Below are positions 1 through 7,745 of a DNA stretch of 64,000 bases, in pieces. Position numbers and translations under genes: made by a program. How positions within the stretch are numbered: position 1 is the first letter of the stretch; each line of letters starts with the position of its first letter. The DNA lies in the NCBI GenBank assembly GCA_023664185.1, contig JAMPGA010000002.1, positions 220,322 to 284,321 of the forward strand. Reading direction: 5' to 3'. Source of the stretch: Muribaculaceae bacterium. GTDB taxonomy: Bacteria; Bacteroidota; Bacteroidia; Bacteroidales; Muribaculaceae. Under the pieces are notes generated by a model that saw nothing but the letters and a program-made list of their open reading frames with translations, did not search any database and was not told the origin of the DNA.

Positions 1-1
1 G

Positions 2-559
2 CTCAATCCCCACTCGCGCTGGACACGCCGCCGCCTGGCCTCCTGCCACACTGCCGCCGGCAACCACGAGAGCGCCCTGCACTATCTGAAAATGCTGGCC
101 GAGGGGAAACCCGACGATGCCTCGCTGAGCCTGGAGACAGGCCTCTGCCTGGTGAAACTGAGACGCTTCGACGAGGCTCTGGGCGAGCTCTTCAAGGCCG
201 AATATCTCGGCGCCGACTCCCCCAAGGCGCTGAGAGCAATAGCCTGGTGCACTCTGCTCGGAGGCGACTATGAGCGCTGCCGCACATTCACCGACCGTGT
301 GCTCTCGCTCCCCGACCCCACCCCGCGCGACCATCTCAACGCCGGATACCTCGACCTGCTCACCGGCTCCCCCTCGCAGGCCGCCGGCCACTGGGCCAAC
401 TCCATAGCCGCCCGCGACTTCGACATGGCCGCATTCAGAGCCGACCTGACACGCGACGCGGCAGCGATACCCGCTCTCAAAGCCATCAATCCAATCACCA
501 TAGCCATCGTGGCCGACCGCTCCTCGCAGATGGCCTCCGACAAAGGACACCGCATATAA
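2..559 (+). CDS. TPR-repeat protein, C-terminal part (5' end outside window)
   Basis: The reading frame is open from the first bases of the window, so only about 185 C-terminal residues are seen and the true start lies upstream. The sequence has the alternating small/large residue pattern of tetratricopeptide helices (for example ALHYLKMLAEGKPDDASL and DEALGELFKAEYLGADSPKA), giving roughly four degenerate repeats. TPR solenoids bind proteins; no enzyme motif is visible here. The stop lies 8 nt before the M3 peptidase start, so the two are probably co-transcribed. The partner and the cell location cannot be judged without the N-terminus. Confidence 0.7.
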   Translation, partial: LNPHSRWTRRRLASCHTAAGNHESALHYLKMLAEGKPDDASLSLETGLCLVKLRRFDEALGELFKAEYLGADSPKALRAIAWCTLLGGDYERCRTFTDRVLSLPDPTPRDHLNAGYLDLLTGSPSQAAGHWANSIAARDFDMAAFRADLTRDAAAIPALKAINPITIAIVADRSSQMASDKGHRI

Positions 560-567
560 TAAATATA

Positions 568-2697
568 ATGTTACGATCAAGCATTATGGCTGCATCAGCC
601 GCCATCACTATCATGACACAAGCCCAAAATCCATTTTTCAGCGAATTCACAGACACTCCCCACTCCACCGCTCCGTTTGACCGCATCGAGATATCCCACT
701 ACGAGCCGGCCATAGACCGCGGCATAGAGCTTGGCCTCAAGGAGATAGACTCTATCGTCAACAACCCCGAAGCTCCCACATTCCAGAACACCGTTGCCGC
801 CATGGCCCGCTCAGGCCGCGATCTCGACCGTGTGCTCAATGTGTTCGGTCCCCTGTTGTCAGCCCTCAGCGACAACGATATGATGGAGCTGTCGCTGAAA
901 GTGAATCCCAAGCTCACCAACTACTCCACCTCTATCATCCTCAACCCCGGCCTTTGGGAACGTGTCAAGGCCGTCCACGACAACACCGACACTCTGAGCC
1001 TCGACACCGAGGATCGTATGCTTCTACAACGCGTCTACGAGAGCTTCATAAACCATGGTGCTCTCCTGAAGGGTGCCGACCGTGAGAGATACAGCGAAAT
1101 CATGAGCCAGCTCTCTCAGCTCACCACCCAGTTCAGCCAGAATGTGCTCAAGGAGCTCAACACCTACGAGATATGGCTCAGTAAGGAGGATCTATCGGGG
1201 CTTCCCGAAAGCTCCGTCGAGGCTGCCGCGCTGGCCGCCAAGGAGAAAGGCCGGGAGGGTGAATATCTCTTCACGCTCGACCAGCCCGTCTACATGGCTT
1301 TTATGAAATACAGCGACCGCGCCGACCTGCGTGAGAAGATGTATCGACTCTATATGGGCCGAAACCAGAAGGGGGAATACAACAACCTCCCCATAATGCA
1401 GGAGATCGCCAAGCTGCGCCTCGAGATGGCAAATCTGCTGGGCTACAAGACTTATGCCGACTATGCCCTGGCCGACAAGATGGCCAAGAATCCGGCCAAC
1501 GTATACAAGCTGCTCCACTCTCTGCGCGATGCCTACCGCCCTGCTCTCGACGCCGAGCTCCGCGAGCTCAACGAGTATGCATCCAGCCTCGAGGGCAAAC
1601 CCATGGAAATTAAGCCCTGGGACTACAGCTATTACTCCAACAAGCTGAAAAACGCCAAGTATGCCTACGACGAGGAGGAGATGCGCCCATATTTCGAGCT
1701 CGATAATGTGATAAACGGCGTCTTCGGACTGGCCACAAAGCTCTACGGACTCACATTCGAAAAGAATCCTCAGATACCTGTCTACCACCCCGATGTGACA
1801 GCCTTCGAGGTGAAGGATAAGGACGGATCGTATCTCGGAGTTATCTACACTGACTTCTTCCCCCGTGCCTCCAAGCGTCCCGGCGCATGGATGACCGAGT
1901 TCAAGAGCCAGGAAATCACCCCCGACGGGGTCAACTCTCGTCCGCACGTGAGCATAGTGATGAACTTCACCAAGCCCACCGACTCAAAGCCGTCGCTGCT
2001 CACACCCTACGAGGTGGAGACCTTCCTCCACGAGTTCGGCCATGCTCTGCACGGACTCCTGGCCAACACTCGCTATGCCATGCTCTCGGGCACCAACGTG
2101 CTGCGCGACTTCGTTGAGCTCCCCTCGCAGTTCAACGAGAACTACCTCACTGAGAAGGAGTTTCTCGACGGATTTGCCCGCCACTACCAGACCGGTGAGC
2201 CCATCCCGGCCGAATATGTGGAGCGCATCATAGCATCCTCGCAGTTTGGAGCCGCCTACAGCTGTCTGCGCCAGCTCAACTTCGGCCTCATCGACATGGC
2301 CTGGCACACCATAACCGAGCCCGTAGCCGATCCAGCAGCCTTTGAGGCCCAGGCCGGAGCCTCGGTTGAGATATTCGCACCGATCGAGGGCACAATGTCG
2401 TCGCCCACATTCAGCCACATCTTTGCAGGTGGATATGCTGCCGGATACTACAGCTACAAATGGGCCGAAGTGCTTGATGCCGACGCCTTTGCCCACTTCA
2501 AGGAAAACGGCATATTTGACCCCGCCACAGCCGACTCGTTCCGCCACAATATACTGGAACGCGGTGGCACAGAAGATCCTGCCGAGCTCTACCGCCGGTT
2601 CCGCGGACACGACGCTACAATCGACGCCCTGCTCAAGCGCGACGGCATCCAGGCACCCGCACCCTCACTCCCCAACGACCTCCACAACAAAGACTAA
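568..2697 (+). CDS. dcp: M3 family zinc metallopeptidase (Dcp/oligopeptidase A-like)
   Basis: A 709-residue thimet-oligopeptidase-family protein, the usual length for bacterial Dcp/OpdA. The zinc-binding HEFGH motif is at residues 488-492 (His488, catalytic Glu489, His492), and a downstream Glu at about 517 in FVELPSQF fits the third zinc ligand. The family cleaves short peptides inside a closed channel; Dcp removes C-terminal dipeptides and OpdA cuts internally, and the sequence alone does not separate them. The N-terminus (MLRSSIMAASAAITIMTQAQ) could be a weak signal peptide, which would place the enzyme in the periplasm, as for some Bacteroidetes members. It follows a TPR gene by 8 nt and ends before a strong terminator. 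Family is certain; subtype and location are less so. Confidence 0.88.
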   Translation: MLRSSIMAASAAITIMTQAQNPFFSEFTDTPHSTAPFDRIEISHYEPAIDRGIELGLKEIDSIVNNPEAPTFQNTVAAMARSGRDLDRVLNVFGPLLSALSDNDMMELSLKVNPKLTNYSTSIILNPGLWERVKAVHDNTDTLSLDTEDRMLLQRVYESFINHGALLKGADRERYSEIMSQLSQLTTQFSQNVLKELNTYEIWLSKEDLSGLPESSVEAAALAAKEKGREGEYLFTLDQPVYMAFMKYSDRADLREKMYRLYMGRNQKGEYNNLPIMQEIAKLRLEMANLLGYKTYADYALADKMAKNPANVYKLLHSLRDAYRPALDAELRELNEYASSLEGKPMEIKPWDYSYYSNKLKNAKYAYDEEEMRPYFELDNVINGVFGLATKLYGLTFEKNPQIPVYHPDVTAFEVKDKDGSYLGVIYTDFFPRASKRPGAWMTEFKSQEITPDGVNSRPHVSIVMNFTKPTDSKPSLLTPYEVETFLHEFGHALHGLLANTRYAMLSGTNVLRDFVELPSQFNENYLTEKEFLDGFARHYQTGEPIPAEYVERIIASSQFGAAYSCLRQLNFGLIDMAWHTITEPVADPAAFEAQAGASVEIFAPIEGTMSSPTFSHIFAGGYAAGYYSYKWAEVLDADAFAHFKENGIFDPATADSFRHNILERGGTEDPAELYRRFRGHDATIDALLKRDGIQAPAPSLPNDLHNKD

Positions 2698-2722
2698 ACT
2701 CTAAAGCATAATAGAAACATCC

Positions 2723-2768
2723 AAGCCGCTGATACGGGTTCTCGCAACCTGTGTCAGCGGCTTGTTTT
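2723..2768 (+). terminator. Rho-independent terminator after the M3 peptidase
   Basis: A perfect 10-bp stem, AAGCCGCTGA paired with TCAGCGGCTT, is extended inward by further pairs (GGTT/AACC) around a CTCGC loop and is followed by TTGTTTTTC. It separates the peptidase from the SRP RNA gene. Between 2769 and 2952 I see only AT-rich sequence with no gene. Confidence 0.85.
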
Positions 2769-2952
2769 TCAACAATAACGTTCTTATTTCACTATGAGGT
2801 GCCACCGGGGTGGCGATAACATTTTTTCCTGATGCAAAATTACTTCTAATATTCCATAGTCAAAATACCGAAAATCCATGATTTTCACTATCTCAAACAC
2901 ACCTCCTTGTAATCAAAATCAATTAGTGCTCAAATTTTTTCGCTTCAAACGC

Positions 2953-2982
2953 TTGCCATATCAGCAAAAAGTAGTACCTTTG
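2953..2982 (+). promoter_or_regulatory. Bacteroidetes-type promoter of the SRP RNA gene
   Basis: TTG at 2953-2955, a 19-nt spacer and TACCTTTG at 2975-2982 match the Bacteroidetes -33/-7 consensus (TTG, N19-21, TAnnTTTG). Transcription would start about 4-6 nt later, at the GGG that opens the RNA stem. Confidence 0.8.
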
Positions 2983-2987
2983 CAGTC

Positions 2988-3084
2988 GGGTAAGTCCTAC
3001 ACGACCAGCTCCCCGGGAACTCCGCCAGGTCTTGATCGAAGCAACGGTACCGGGTCGTAGCGGTGCGATGTAGTAAGCTTACCC
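2988..3084 (+). ncRNA. ffs: Signal recognition particle RNA (4.5S type)
   Basis: A roughly 97-nt RNA. The ends GGGTAAG (2988-2994) and CTTACCC (3078-3084) close it as a stem. The apical part carries CCAGGTCTTGATCGAAGCAACGG's characteristic SRP domain IV signature: the CCAGGTC strand, the tetraloop region and the GAAGCA strand of the Ffh-binding asymmetric loop. T6 follows at 3085-3090 as terminator, and a strong promoter sits directly upstream. The RNA binds Ffh and directs ribosomes making inner-membrane proteins to FtsY. A short open frame across it (2878-3060) is not a gene. The exact 5' end is inferred from promoter spacing and stem pairing. Confidence 0.93.
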
Positions 3085-3148
3085 TTTTTTGTGTCCATAC
3101 GTCAAGAATCGCCTCGGAGCCCTGTTTATTAACGTTTTTAACACCGTA

Positions 3149-3178
3149 TTGTTAAATCTAACGGTTTGCATTGGTTTG
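3149..3178 (+). promoter_or_regulatory. Possible promoter of the OmpA-family gene
   Basis: TTG at 3149-3151, 19 nt, then TTGGTTTG at 3171-3178, which differs from TAnnTTTG at one position. It would give a leader of about 70 nt before the porin start. Other near-matches nearby make the choice uncertain. Confidence 0.4.
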
Positions 3179-3254
3179 GTTTGAACAAAAAAAACTTGTG
3201 TGGTGTTAAAGAATCATACAAGTCTAACTAAACTTTCATGTTTCACTCTAACTT

Positions 3255-4475
3255 ATGAGAGTAATGAAAAAGCAACTGTTAATTATGGGCGCCGTGGTCG
3301 CATCGCTCGCGGCTGCCAACGAAGTCAAGGCTCAGGACGCTGTGGTAGTGGAGGAAACCTCCGTGACTACGTTCGAGCAGGTAGAATGCAAGGACATCTA
3401 CACAACCGGCTCATGGCGCAACAACTGGTATCTGCAGCTCGGCGCAGGCATCCGCTCTCCCTTTGTGGAGAACACCCCAGGGTCGCCCGTTGAACATCGT
3501 CGCCTTACTGCTGTCTACAATCTCGGCGTGGGCCGCTGGATCTCACCCTACCTCGGATTCCGTTTCTCGGCTTACTATGGCTCTATGCATTGGAACCAGG
3601 GCGTGACAGCCAAAGCCAAGACAGCCAACCTCAATGTTGACTTCATGTGGGATATGTTCAACTCGATCGGCGGCTATAAACCCGACCGTGTATTCTCCAT
3701 CGTGCCTTATATCGGACTGGGCTCCACATTTGTATGGGACTACCATCCCCGTATAGGCAATGTAGAGGGTGATGATGGCCGAATCAAGAGCAACCAGTGG
3801 CTCTTCCCGGTTTCTGCAGGTCTGCAGCTGCGTTTCCGTTGCAGCAACTATGTTGACATCTTTGCCGAGGGTCGTGCTTCGCTCTATGGCGACAACTTCA
3901 ACAATTTTGCCTTCGGCAAGCCCGTCGACGTCGACTTCTCGGCTGTCGGTGGTATCACCATCTACTTCACCGGCTCGAAGTTCCAGAAATACAATCCCTG
4001 CGAATATCTGAACGCTCTGAACGCCGCCAATGCACAGATCAACGATCTGCGCGGTGCTCTCGCCACCACATCGGCAGCTCTCGCAGCAGCCGAGGCTCAG
4101 CTCCCCTGCCCCGACGTGCAGCCCATACAGCAGACTGTGATACAAGGCACAAATATCTTCCCCACCGTGCGCTTCAAGATCAATTCGGCCTATGTTTCAT
4201 CGGAGGAGATGGTAAATGTCTACAACATTGCCGAGTATCTCAAGGCTAACCCCAACACCAATATTGTGATCCGCGGCTATGCCGACAAGGACACCGGCAC
4301 ATCGGCCTACAACATGAAGCTCTCTAAGCGTCGCGCCCAGGCTGTGGCCGACATCCTCACCGGCGACTACGGCATTGATGCCTCACGCCTCGTGCTCGAT
4401 GCCGAAGGCTCTGACGTGCAGCCCTACGAGACCAACGCCTGGAACCGCATCGTGATTTTCGCAGTTCCCGAATAA
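3255..4475 (+). CDS. OmpA-family outer membrane protein
   Basis: A 406-residue protein with a signal peptide (MKKQLLIMGAVVASLAAA..., cleavage near VKAQ), an N-terminal beta-barrel of about 220 residues rich in alternating aromatic strands, a short helical linker with Ala/Gln-rich heptads (residues about 255-285), and a C-terminal OmpA peptidoglycan-binding domain. The latter shows the family pattern IRGYADKDTG...LSKRRAQAV, including the Asp and Arg that hold diaminopimelate. It should tether the outer membrane to the cell wall. The start could be the first ATG or the ATG three codons later (MKKQ), which gives a more typical signal peptide. It is monocistronic, with a strong terminator downstream. 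Confidence 0.9.
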   Translation: MRVMKKQLLIMGAVVASLAAANEVKAQDAVVVEETSVTTFEQVECKDIYTTGSWRNNWYLQLGAGIRSPFVENTPGSPVEHRRLTAVYNLGVGRWISPYLGFRFSAYYGSMHWNQGVTAKAKTANLNVDFMWDMFNSIGGYKPDRVFSIVPYIGLGSTFVWDYHPRIGNVEGDDGRIKSNQWLFPVSAGLQLRFRCSNYVDIFAEGRASLYGDNFNNFAFGKPVDVDFSAVGGITIYFTGSKFQKYNPCEYLNALNAANAQINDLRGALATTSAALAAAEAQLPCPDVQPIQQTVIQGTNIFPTVRFKINSAYVSSEEMVNVYNIAEYLKANPNTNIVIRGYADKDTGTSAYNMKLSKRRAQAVADILTGDYGIDASRLVLDAEGSDVQPYETNAWNRIVIFAVPE

Positions 4476-4579
4476 ACTGATACAGAGACCGCGAGGCTGC
4501 ACTCGGCAGCCCCGCGGCCTCAATGTAAATGAAGTCTTACAAACGAGACCTCTTCTCTTTCCTCAACAATAATTCGACG

Positions 4580-4620
4580 ATCCCCCGGCGGGTGCTACTC
4601 AGCACCACCGGGGGATTTTC
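4580..4620. terminator. Strong hairpin terminator after the OmpA gene
   Basis: ATCCCCCGG pairs with CCGGGGGAT, with an inner GGTGCT/AGCACC stem around ACTC, followed by TTTTC. It is symmetrical enough to serve a minus-strand transcript too, and the minus-strand gene remnant at 4623-4706 ends directly beside it. Confidence 0.85.
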
Positions 4621-4622
4621 GA

Positions 4623-4706
4623 TTATTTTTTCACTACCTTGACGCCCCCTTTGATGTAGAATCCGGCGGGGAGAGGAGTGCCGGAATCAATGCAGATTTC
4701 ATCACG
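4623..4706 (-). pseudogene. Decayed 3' end of a secreted-protein gene (C-terminal sorting tail)
   Basis: On the minus strand, 27 codons ending in TAA encode RDEICIDSGTPLPAGFYIKG followed by GVKVVKK. An in-frame stop lies just upstream and there is no start, so no intact gene remains. The pattern (PAGFYIKGG then KVVKK at the very end) matches the last strands of type IX secretion/type A sorting-like tails of Bacteroidetes surface proteins (GxYIV...GxKVVVK), and resembles the ends of the LRR proteins in this window. What the lost protein was cannot be told. Between 4707 and 4903 I see nothing else that I can name. Confidence 0.55.
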
Positions 4707-4903
4707 TTAAGAGATATCTAAGAGGTATATAAGATTGGTTAAAACTTCTTGGATGTGGCATATATGCCCAGAGTTGAGCCTGTAAAGCCACGGTTTTCAG
4801 GCCTATGGCTTTGCCCAGTGTTTTCACATCGGCACGCGCCAGCACCTAGTGGCCAAATACAGAGTCGGCCTTGCAAACAATAACACACGCTGATTTTTTT
4901 GAC

Positions 4904-4950
4904 AAAAAAAAGACCCGGCCGTGGGTCGCTGGTACCACTATGGCCGGGTC
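4904..4950 (-). terminator. Terminator of the minus-strand structured RNA
   Basis: GACCCGGCC (4912-4920) pairs with GGCCGGGTC (4942-4950), with an inner GTGG/CCAC pairing. Eight A residues on the plus strand (4904-4911) give a U8 tract at the RNA 3' end. This fixes the transcript direction as minus. Confidence 0.85.
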
Positions 4951-5172
4951 GGGGTCTTGTGTCGGGGGATGGACTGTGAATGTCTGCCATCCCCAAGGTC
5001 TTTACGGCTAAAGACCTTCTTGGTAACCGGTGCCGTGTCCGTCTCTCCCCCTTGCGGGATGTCGTAGACGCTTCGCCGGCTTTGTCACGGAGCTGAACTC
5101 CATATAGCCCAGAGCCTGTGGCCGAGTGGGCTACCATTTTGAAAACCTACGGGAACCGAAGTTCTTTCGTGC
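4904..5172 (-). ncRNA. Highly structured noncoding RNA of unknown class
   Basis: The minus strand reads as a chain of stems: GAAC-UUCG-GUUC at the 5' end (5153-5164); AGCCCA/TGGGCT; GGAG/CTCC; GTCT..TCCC-GCAA-GGGG..AGAC; a perfect 10-bp AAGGTCTTTA/TAAAGACCTT (4995-5018); a perfect 8-bp GGGGATGG/CCATCCCC (4965-4994); and a terminator. Length is about 265 nt. A minus-strand open frame over the region (4739-5137) reads as low-complexity shadow with no domain and does not respect the terminator. The sequence lacks the landmarks of RNase P RNA (GAGGAAAGUC), tmRNA (tRNA-like CCA end) and SRP RNA. A Bacteroidales-specific RNA such as the Bacteroidales-1 motif, or a 6S-like RNA, is possible but unproven. 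The 5' end is inferred. Confidence 0.6.
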
Positions 5173-5283
5173 TTTCATCTATACTAACATCCGGTCCAGC
5201 CAAAAGGTTTCTCCAGCCGTGTGAAATAGTGCTTAATTTGTTTAAAGAAAAAAATCAGGGAGCGGGTGGTACTGGTTTATGTG

Positions 5284-5358
5284 AAATCACCCGAAGGGCG
5301 ATTCTCTATATAACCGCATGAAAGCGAGCCTGAGAGCTGGCTTACGGATATATAGAGA
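5284..5358 (-). other. Structured 3' untranslated region of the arginine operon
   Basis: Directly downstream of argH on the minus strand, TCTCTATATA (5349-5358) pairs with TATATAGAGA (about 5303-5312), extended by CCG/CGG after one mismatch and enclosing a small AGCC/GGCT hairpin. A second hairpin, AATCGCCC-TTC-GGGTGATT (about 5284-5302), follows at once. There is no clear U-tract, so it is not a classical terminator. It may protect the 3' end, end transcription weakly, or give rise to a 3'-UTR-derived small RNA. Between 5183 and 5283 I see no gene. Confidence 0.5.
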
Positions 5359-5383
5359 TACACCATTCGGGCAAGGAGCATAC

Positions 5384-6676
5384 TCACTCCAACCTCGAGG
5401 CTATTTCTCTGAACTTGCGCTGGATCTCGTCGTTACAGAGGTTGCCGATGCTCCCTTCGTGGGTGTGGTTAACGGTTCGGACGGGCTGGTAAGTGCCGTT
5501 TTGCACCTCAAGGCCCACCTTCTTGTAGGCTTCTCTGAAGGGCATGCCCTGGAGCACCAGACGGTTCACCTCCTCGACGGTGAAAAGATAGTCGTAGCGC
5601 GGATCGTCGAGGATATCTTTGCGTATTCTGATATGCTCGAGCATGAACACAGCCATATCCAGACACTCCACCATCTCGGTGGTGGCCGGGAAAATTATAT
5701 CCTTGAGCAGCTGGAGGTCGCGGTTATAGCCCAGCGGCAGGTTGGCGGTGAGCAGCGCTATCTCATTGGGCACCGACTGCAGACGGTTGCACTTGCCGCG
5801 CATTATCTCGAAGACATCTGGATTCTTCTTGTGTGGCATTATCGAGGAGCCTGTGGTGAGCTCGTCGGGGAAAGAGACAAAACCATAGTTCTGACACATC
5901 CACATGCACACATCCATGGCCAGGTGGCCCAGCGTGGAGGCTATCGAGGCTATGGCCATGGCCGCGGCGCGCTCTGTTTTACCGCGCGACATCTGTGCGG
6001 CCACCACATTGTAGTGCAGGTCGGCAAACCCGAGCAGCTCGGTGGTCATGCGGCGGTTGAGCGGGAACGACGAACCATAGCCCGCAGCTGAGCCCAGAGG
6101 GTTCTGATTGGCTATGTTGTAGGCCGCTACGAGCATCTGCATATCGTCGGCCAGCGACTCGGCATAAGCTCCGAACCACAGCCCGAACGACGATGGCATG
6201 GCCACCTGCAGATGGGTGTAGCCCGGCATCAGAGAGTCATTGTGCTCGTTGCTCAGGGCTATGAGCTTGTCGAAGAGGCGCTCCACGGCTTTGCCAATGG
6301 TGCGGAGCTCGTCGCGCATGAACAGTTTGAGGTCAACCAGCACCTGGTCGTTGCGCGAGCGTCCTGAGTGAATTTTTTTGCCCATCTCGCCCAGCCGCTC
6401 GGTGAGCATGAACTCCACTTGCGAGTGCACATCCTCCACACCCTCGGCTATCTCAAAGCGTCCGGCCTCGATCTCAGCGGCTATCTCGCCCAGACCCTCA
6501 AGCAGCTGCTTGAGCTCGGCAGATGTGAGCAGCCCGATGCTCTCGAGCATACGTATATGGGCCATCGAACCCTGCACATCGTAGCGTGCCAGGCGCAGAT
6601 CCAGTTCACGGTCGGCCCCGACGGTAAACTTCTCTATCATCTTGTCGGGCTCAAAGCCCTTGCTCCAAAGTTTCAT
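5384..6676 (-). CDS. argH: Argininosuccinate lyase
   Basis: A 430-residue member of the fumarase/aspartase superfamily that splits argininosuccinate into arginine and fumarate, the last step of arginine synthesis. The signature GSSIMPHKKNPDVFE with its catalytic serine loop is present, and so is the family's HTHLQ-like segment (GYTHLQVAMP). The N-terminal MKLWSKGFEP is typical of Bacteroidetes ArgH. It is the last gene of the arg operon, and its start overlaps the upstream deacylase gene by 26 nt, which suggests translational coupling. A structured 3' UTR follows. Cytoplasmic tetramer by family knowledge. Confidence 0.96.
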   Translation of the reverse strand: MKLWSKGFEPDKMIEKFTVGADRELDLRLARYDVQGSMAHIRMLESIGLLTSAELKQLLEGLGEIAAEIEAGRFEIAEGVEDVHSQVEFMLTERLGEMGKKIHSGRSRNDQVLVDLKLFMRDELRTIGKAVERLFDKLIALSNEHNDSLMPGYTHLQVAMPSSFGLWFGAYAESLADDMQMLVAAYNIANQNPLGSAAGYGSSFPLNRRMTTELLGFADLHYNVVAAQMSRGKTERAAAMAIASIASTLGHLAMDVCMWMCQNYGFVSFPDELTTGSSIMPHKKNPDVFEIMRGKCNRLQSVPNEIALLTANLPLGYNRDLQLLKDIIFPATTEMVECLDMAVFMLEHIRIRKDILDDPRYDYLFTVEEVNRLVLQGMPFREAYKKVGLEVQNGTYQPVRTVNHTHEGSIGNLCNDEIQRKFREIASRLE

Positions 6677-7745
6677 TCAGCGATGTTATAATTTTCTCGT
6701 AAACAGGGATGGCTCTCTCAATCTCGTCCAGACACACAAACTCGTCGGCGCTGTGCGAGCGTGCCGACTGGCCCGGACCTATCTTGAGCGAGGGGAAATG
6801 ATACATCAGCGACATATCGCTGGTTGTGGGGGAGACAAACGGCTCGAGTCCCAGGGCCATACACTCTTTCACCAGAGGGTGAGAGCGCTCTATGACCGAC
6901 GGGCGCACCCGAGTGGAGCGGGGAGTAAGCTCGGTGTAAGGGCTCACGGCTCCCCGCAGCAGGCTCACGGTCTCCTCGTTGGGACAAGTGTCCACAGTCC
7001 TTACATCCACCACCCAGTGGCAGCTATCAGGGATGACGTTGTGGGCTCTGCCGGCCTCAATCATGGTGACATTGAGATGCAGGCCGCCCAGCACGGGAGA
7101 AATCACCGGAAGCTCCAGAGAGCGCAGGCGGTTGATATCGTCTATAGCCCTATACAGGGCATTTTCCCCCTCATTGCGGGCAGCATGGCCGCTGACTCCG
7201 CTCGTCACACAGTCGAGCACCACAAGTCCCCTTTCGGCCACTGCCGGCTGCATGCCGGTGGGCTCGCCAACGATGGCGGCCGAGATTTTCACACCCAGGC
7301 GCTCCATCTCGGGGAGGAAAGCCCGCATACCCTTCTCTCCGCCCATCTCCTCCTCGGCTGTGAGAGCGAGCAGCAGATTGATGGGCAGAGGCGTTTGGTG
7401 CAGACGCAGAAATACCTCAACGAGGCTCACCAGCGAGGCTCCGGCATCATTGCTGCCCAGACCGTAGAGACGCCCCGACTCAACAGTGGCATCATAGGGA
7501 TTGCGGGTATATGAAGCCGCCGGAGCCACGGTGTCGTGGTGGGAGTTGAGCAGCAGTGTGGGGCGCGAGGGGTCGAAGCCTCCTGAGAAGGCATAAACGT
7601 TATTGTGGATCCTTGACGGAGCCGCACCATGCTCCTCGAGATAGCTGAAAAGCAGTGAGGCCGTCTCGTCCTCATGCCTCGACACTGAGGGGGTGGCTAT
7701 GAGGCTACGCAGCAGCTCAATGTAGCGCGAATAGGTCAGCGTCAT
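6651..7745 (-). CDS. argE: M20 family deacylase, ArgE-type (probable N-succinylcitrulline/N-acylornithine deacylase)
   Basis: A 364-residue zinc-dependent M20/ArgE/DapE amidohydrolase. Visible motifs are the metal-binding NSHHDTVAP, the catalytic/metal Glu pair in TAEEEMGG, and a C-terminal metal His in the ARSHSADEF segment. In Bacteroides the transcarbamylase acts on N-succinylornithine, so the deacylase is expected to remove the acyl group from N-succinylcitrulline to give citrulline; that assignment rests on the pathway, not on visible residues. The gene overlaps argB by 4 nt (ATGA) and argH by 26 nt. Confidence 0.88.
   Translation of the reverse strand: MTLTYSRYIELLRSLIATPSVSRHEDETASLLFSYLEEHGAAPSRIHNNVYAFSGGFDPSRPTLLLNSHHDTVAPAASYTRNPYDATVESGRLYGLGSNDAGASLVSLVEVFLRLHQTPLPINLLLALTAEEEMGGEKGMRAFLPEMERLGVKISAAIVGEPTGMQPAVAERGLVVLDCVTSGVSGHAARNEGENALYRAIDDINRLRSLELPVISPVLGGLHLNVTMIEAGRAHNVIPDSCHWVVDVRTVDTCPNEETVSLLRGAVSPYTELTPRSTRVRPSVIERSHPLVKECMALGLEPFVSPTTSDMSLMYHFPSLKIGPGQSARSHSADEFVCLDEIERAIPVYEKIITSLNETLEQGL

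Noticed and set aside
2878..3060. 60-codon plus-strand open frame
   Set aside because: It runs through the SRP RNA gene and its promoter; no protein features.
5115..5135. tRNA-like GTGGCCGAGTGG string
   Set aside because: It resembles the D-arm of Ser/Leu tRNAs, but there is no T-arm, acceptor stem or anticodon stem around it, and it lies on the strand opposite the structured RNA.
4739..5137. 132-codon minus-strand open frame
   Set aside because: Composition is unlike a protein of this genome, it crosses the terminator of the structured RNA, and its sequence is better explained by RNA stems.
4904..5172. RNase P RNA or tmRNA
   Set aside because: No GAGGAAAGUC/ACAGAA core of RNase P and no tRNA-like end or tag frame of tmRNA.
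5318..6091. 257-codon plus-strand open frame opposite argH
   Set aside because: Antisense shadow; argH is certain in this interval.
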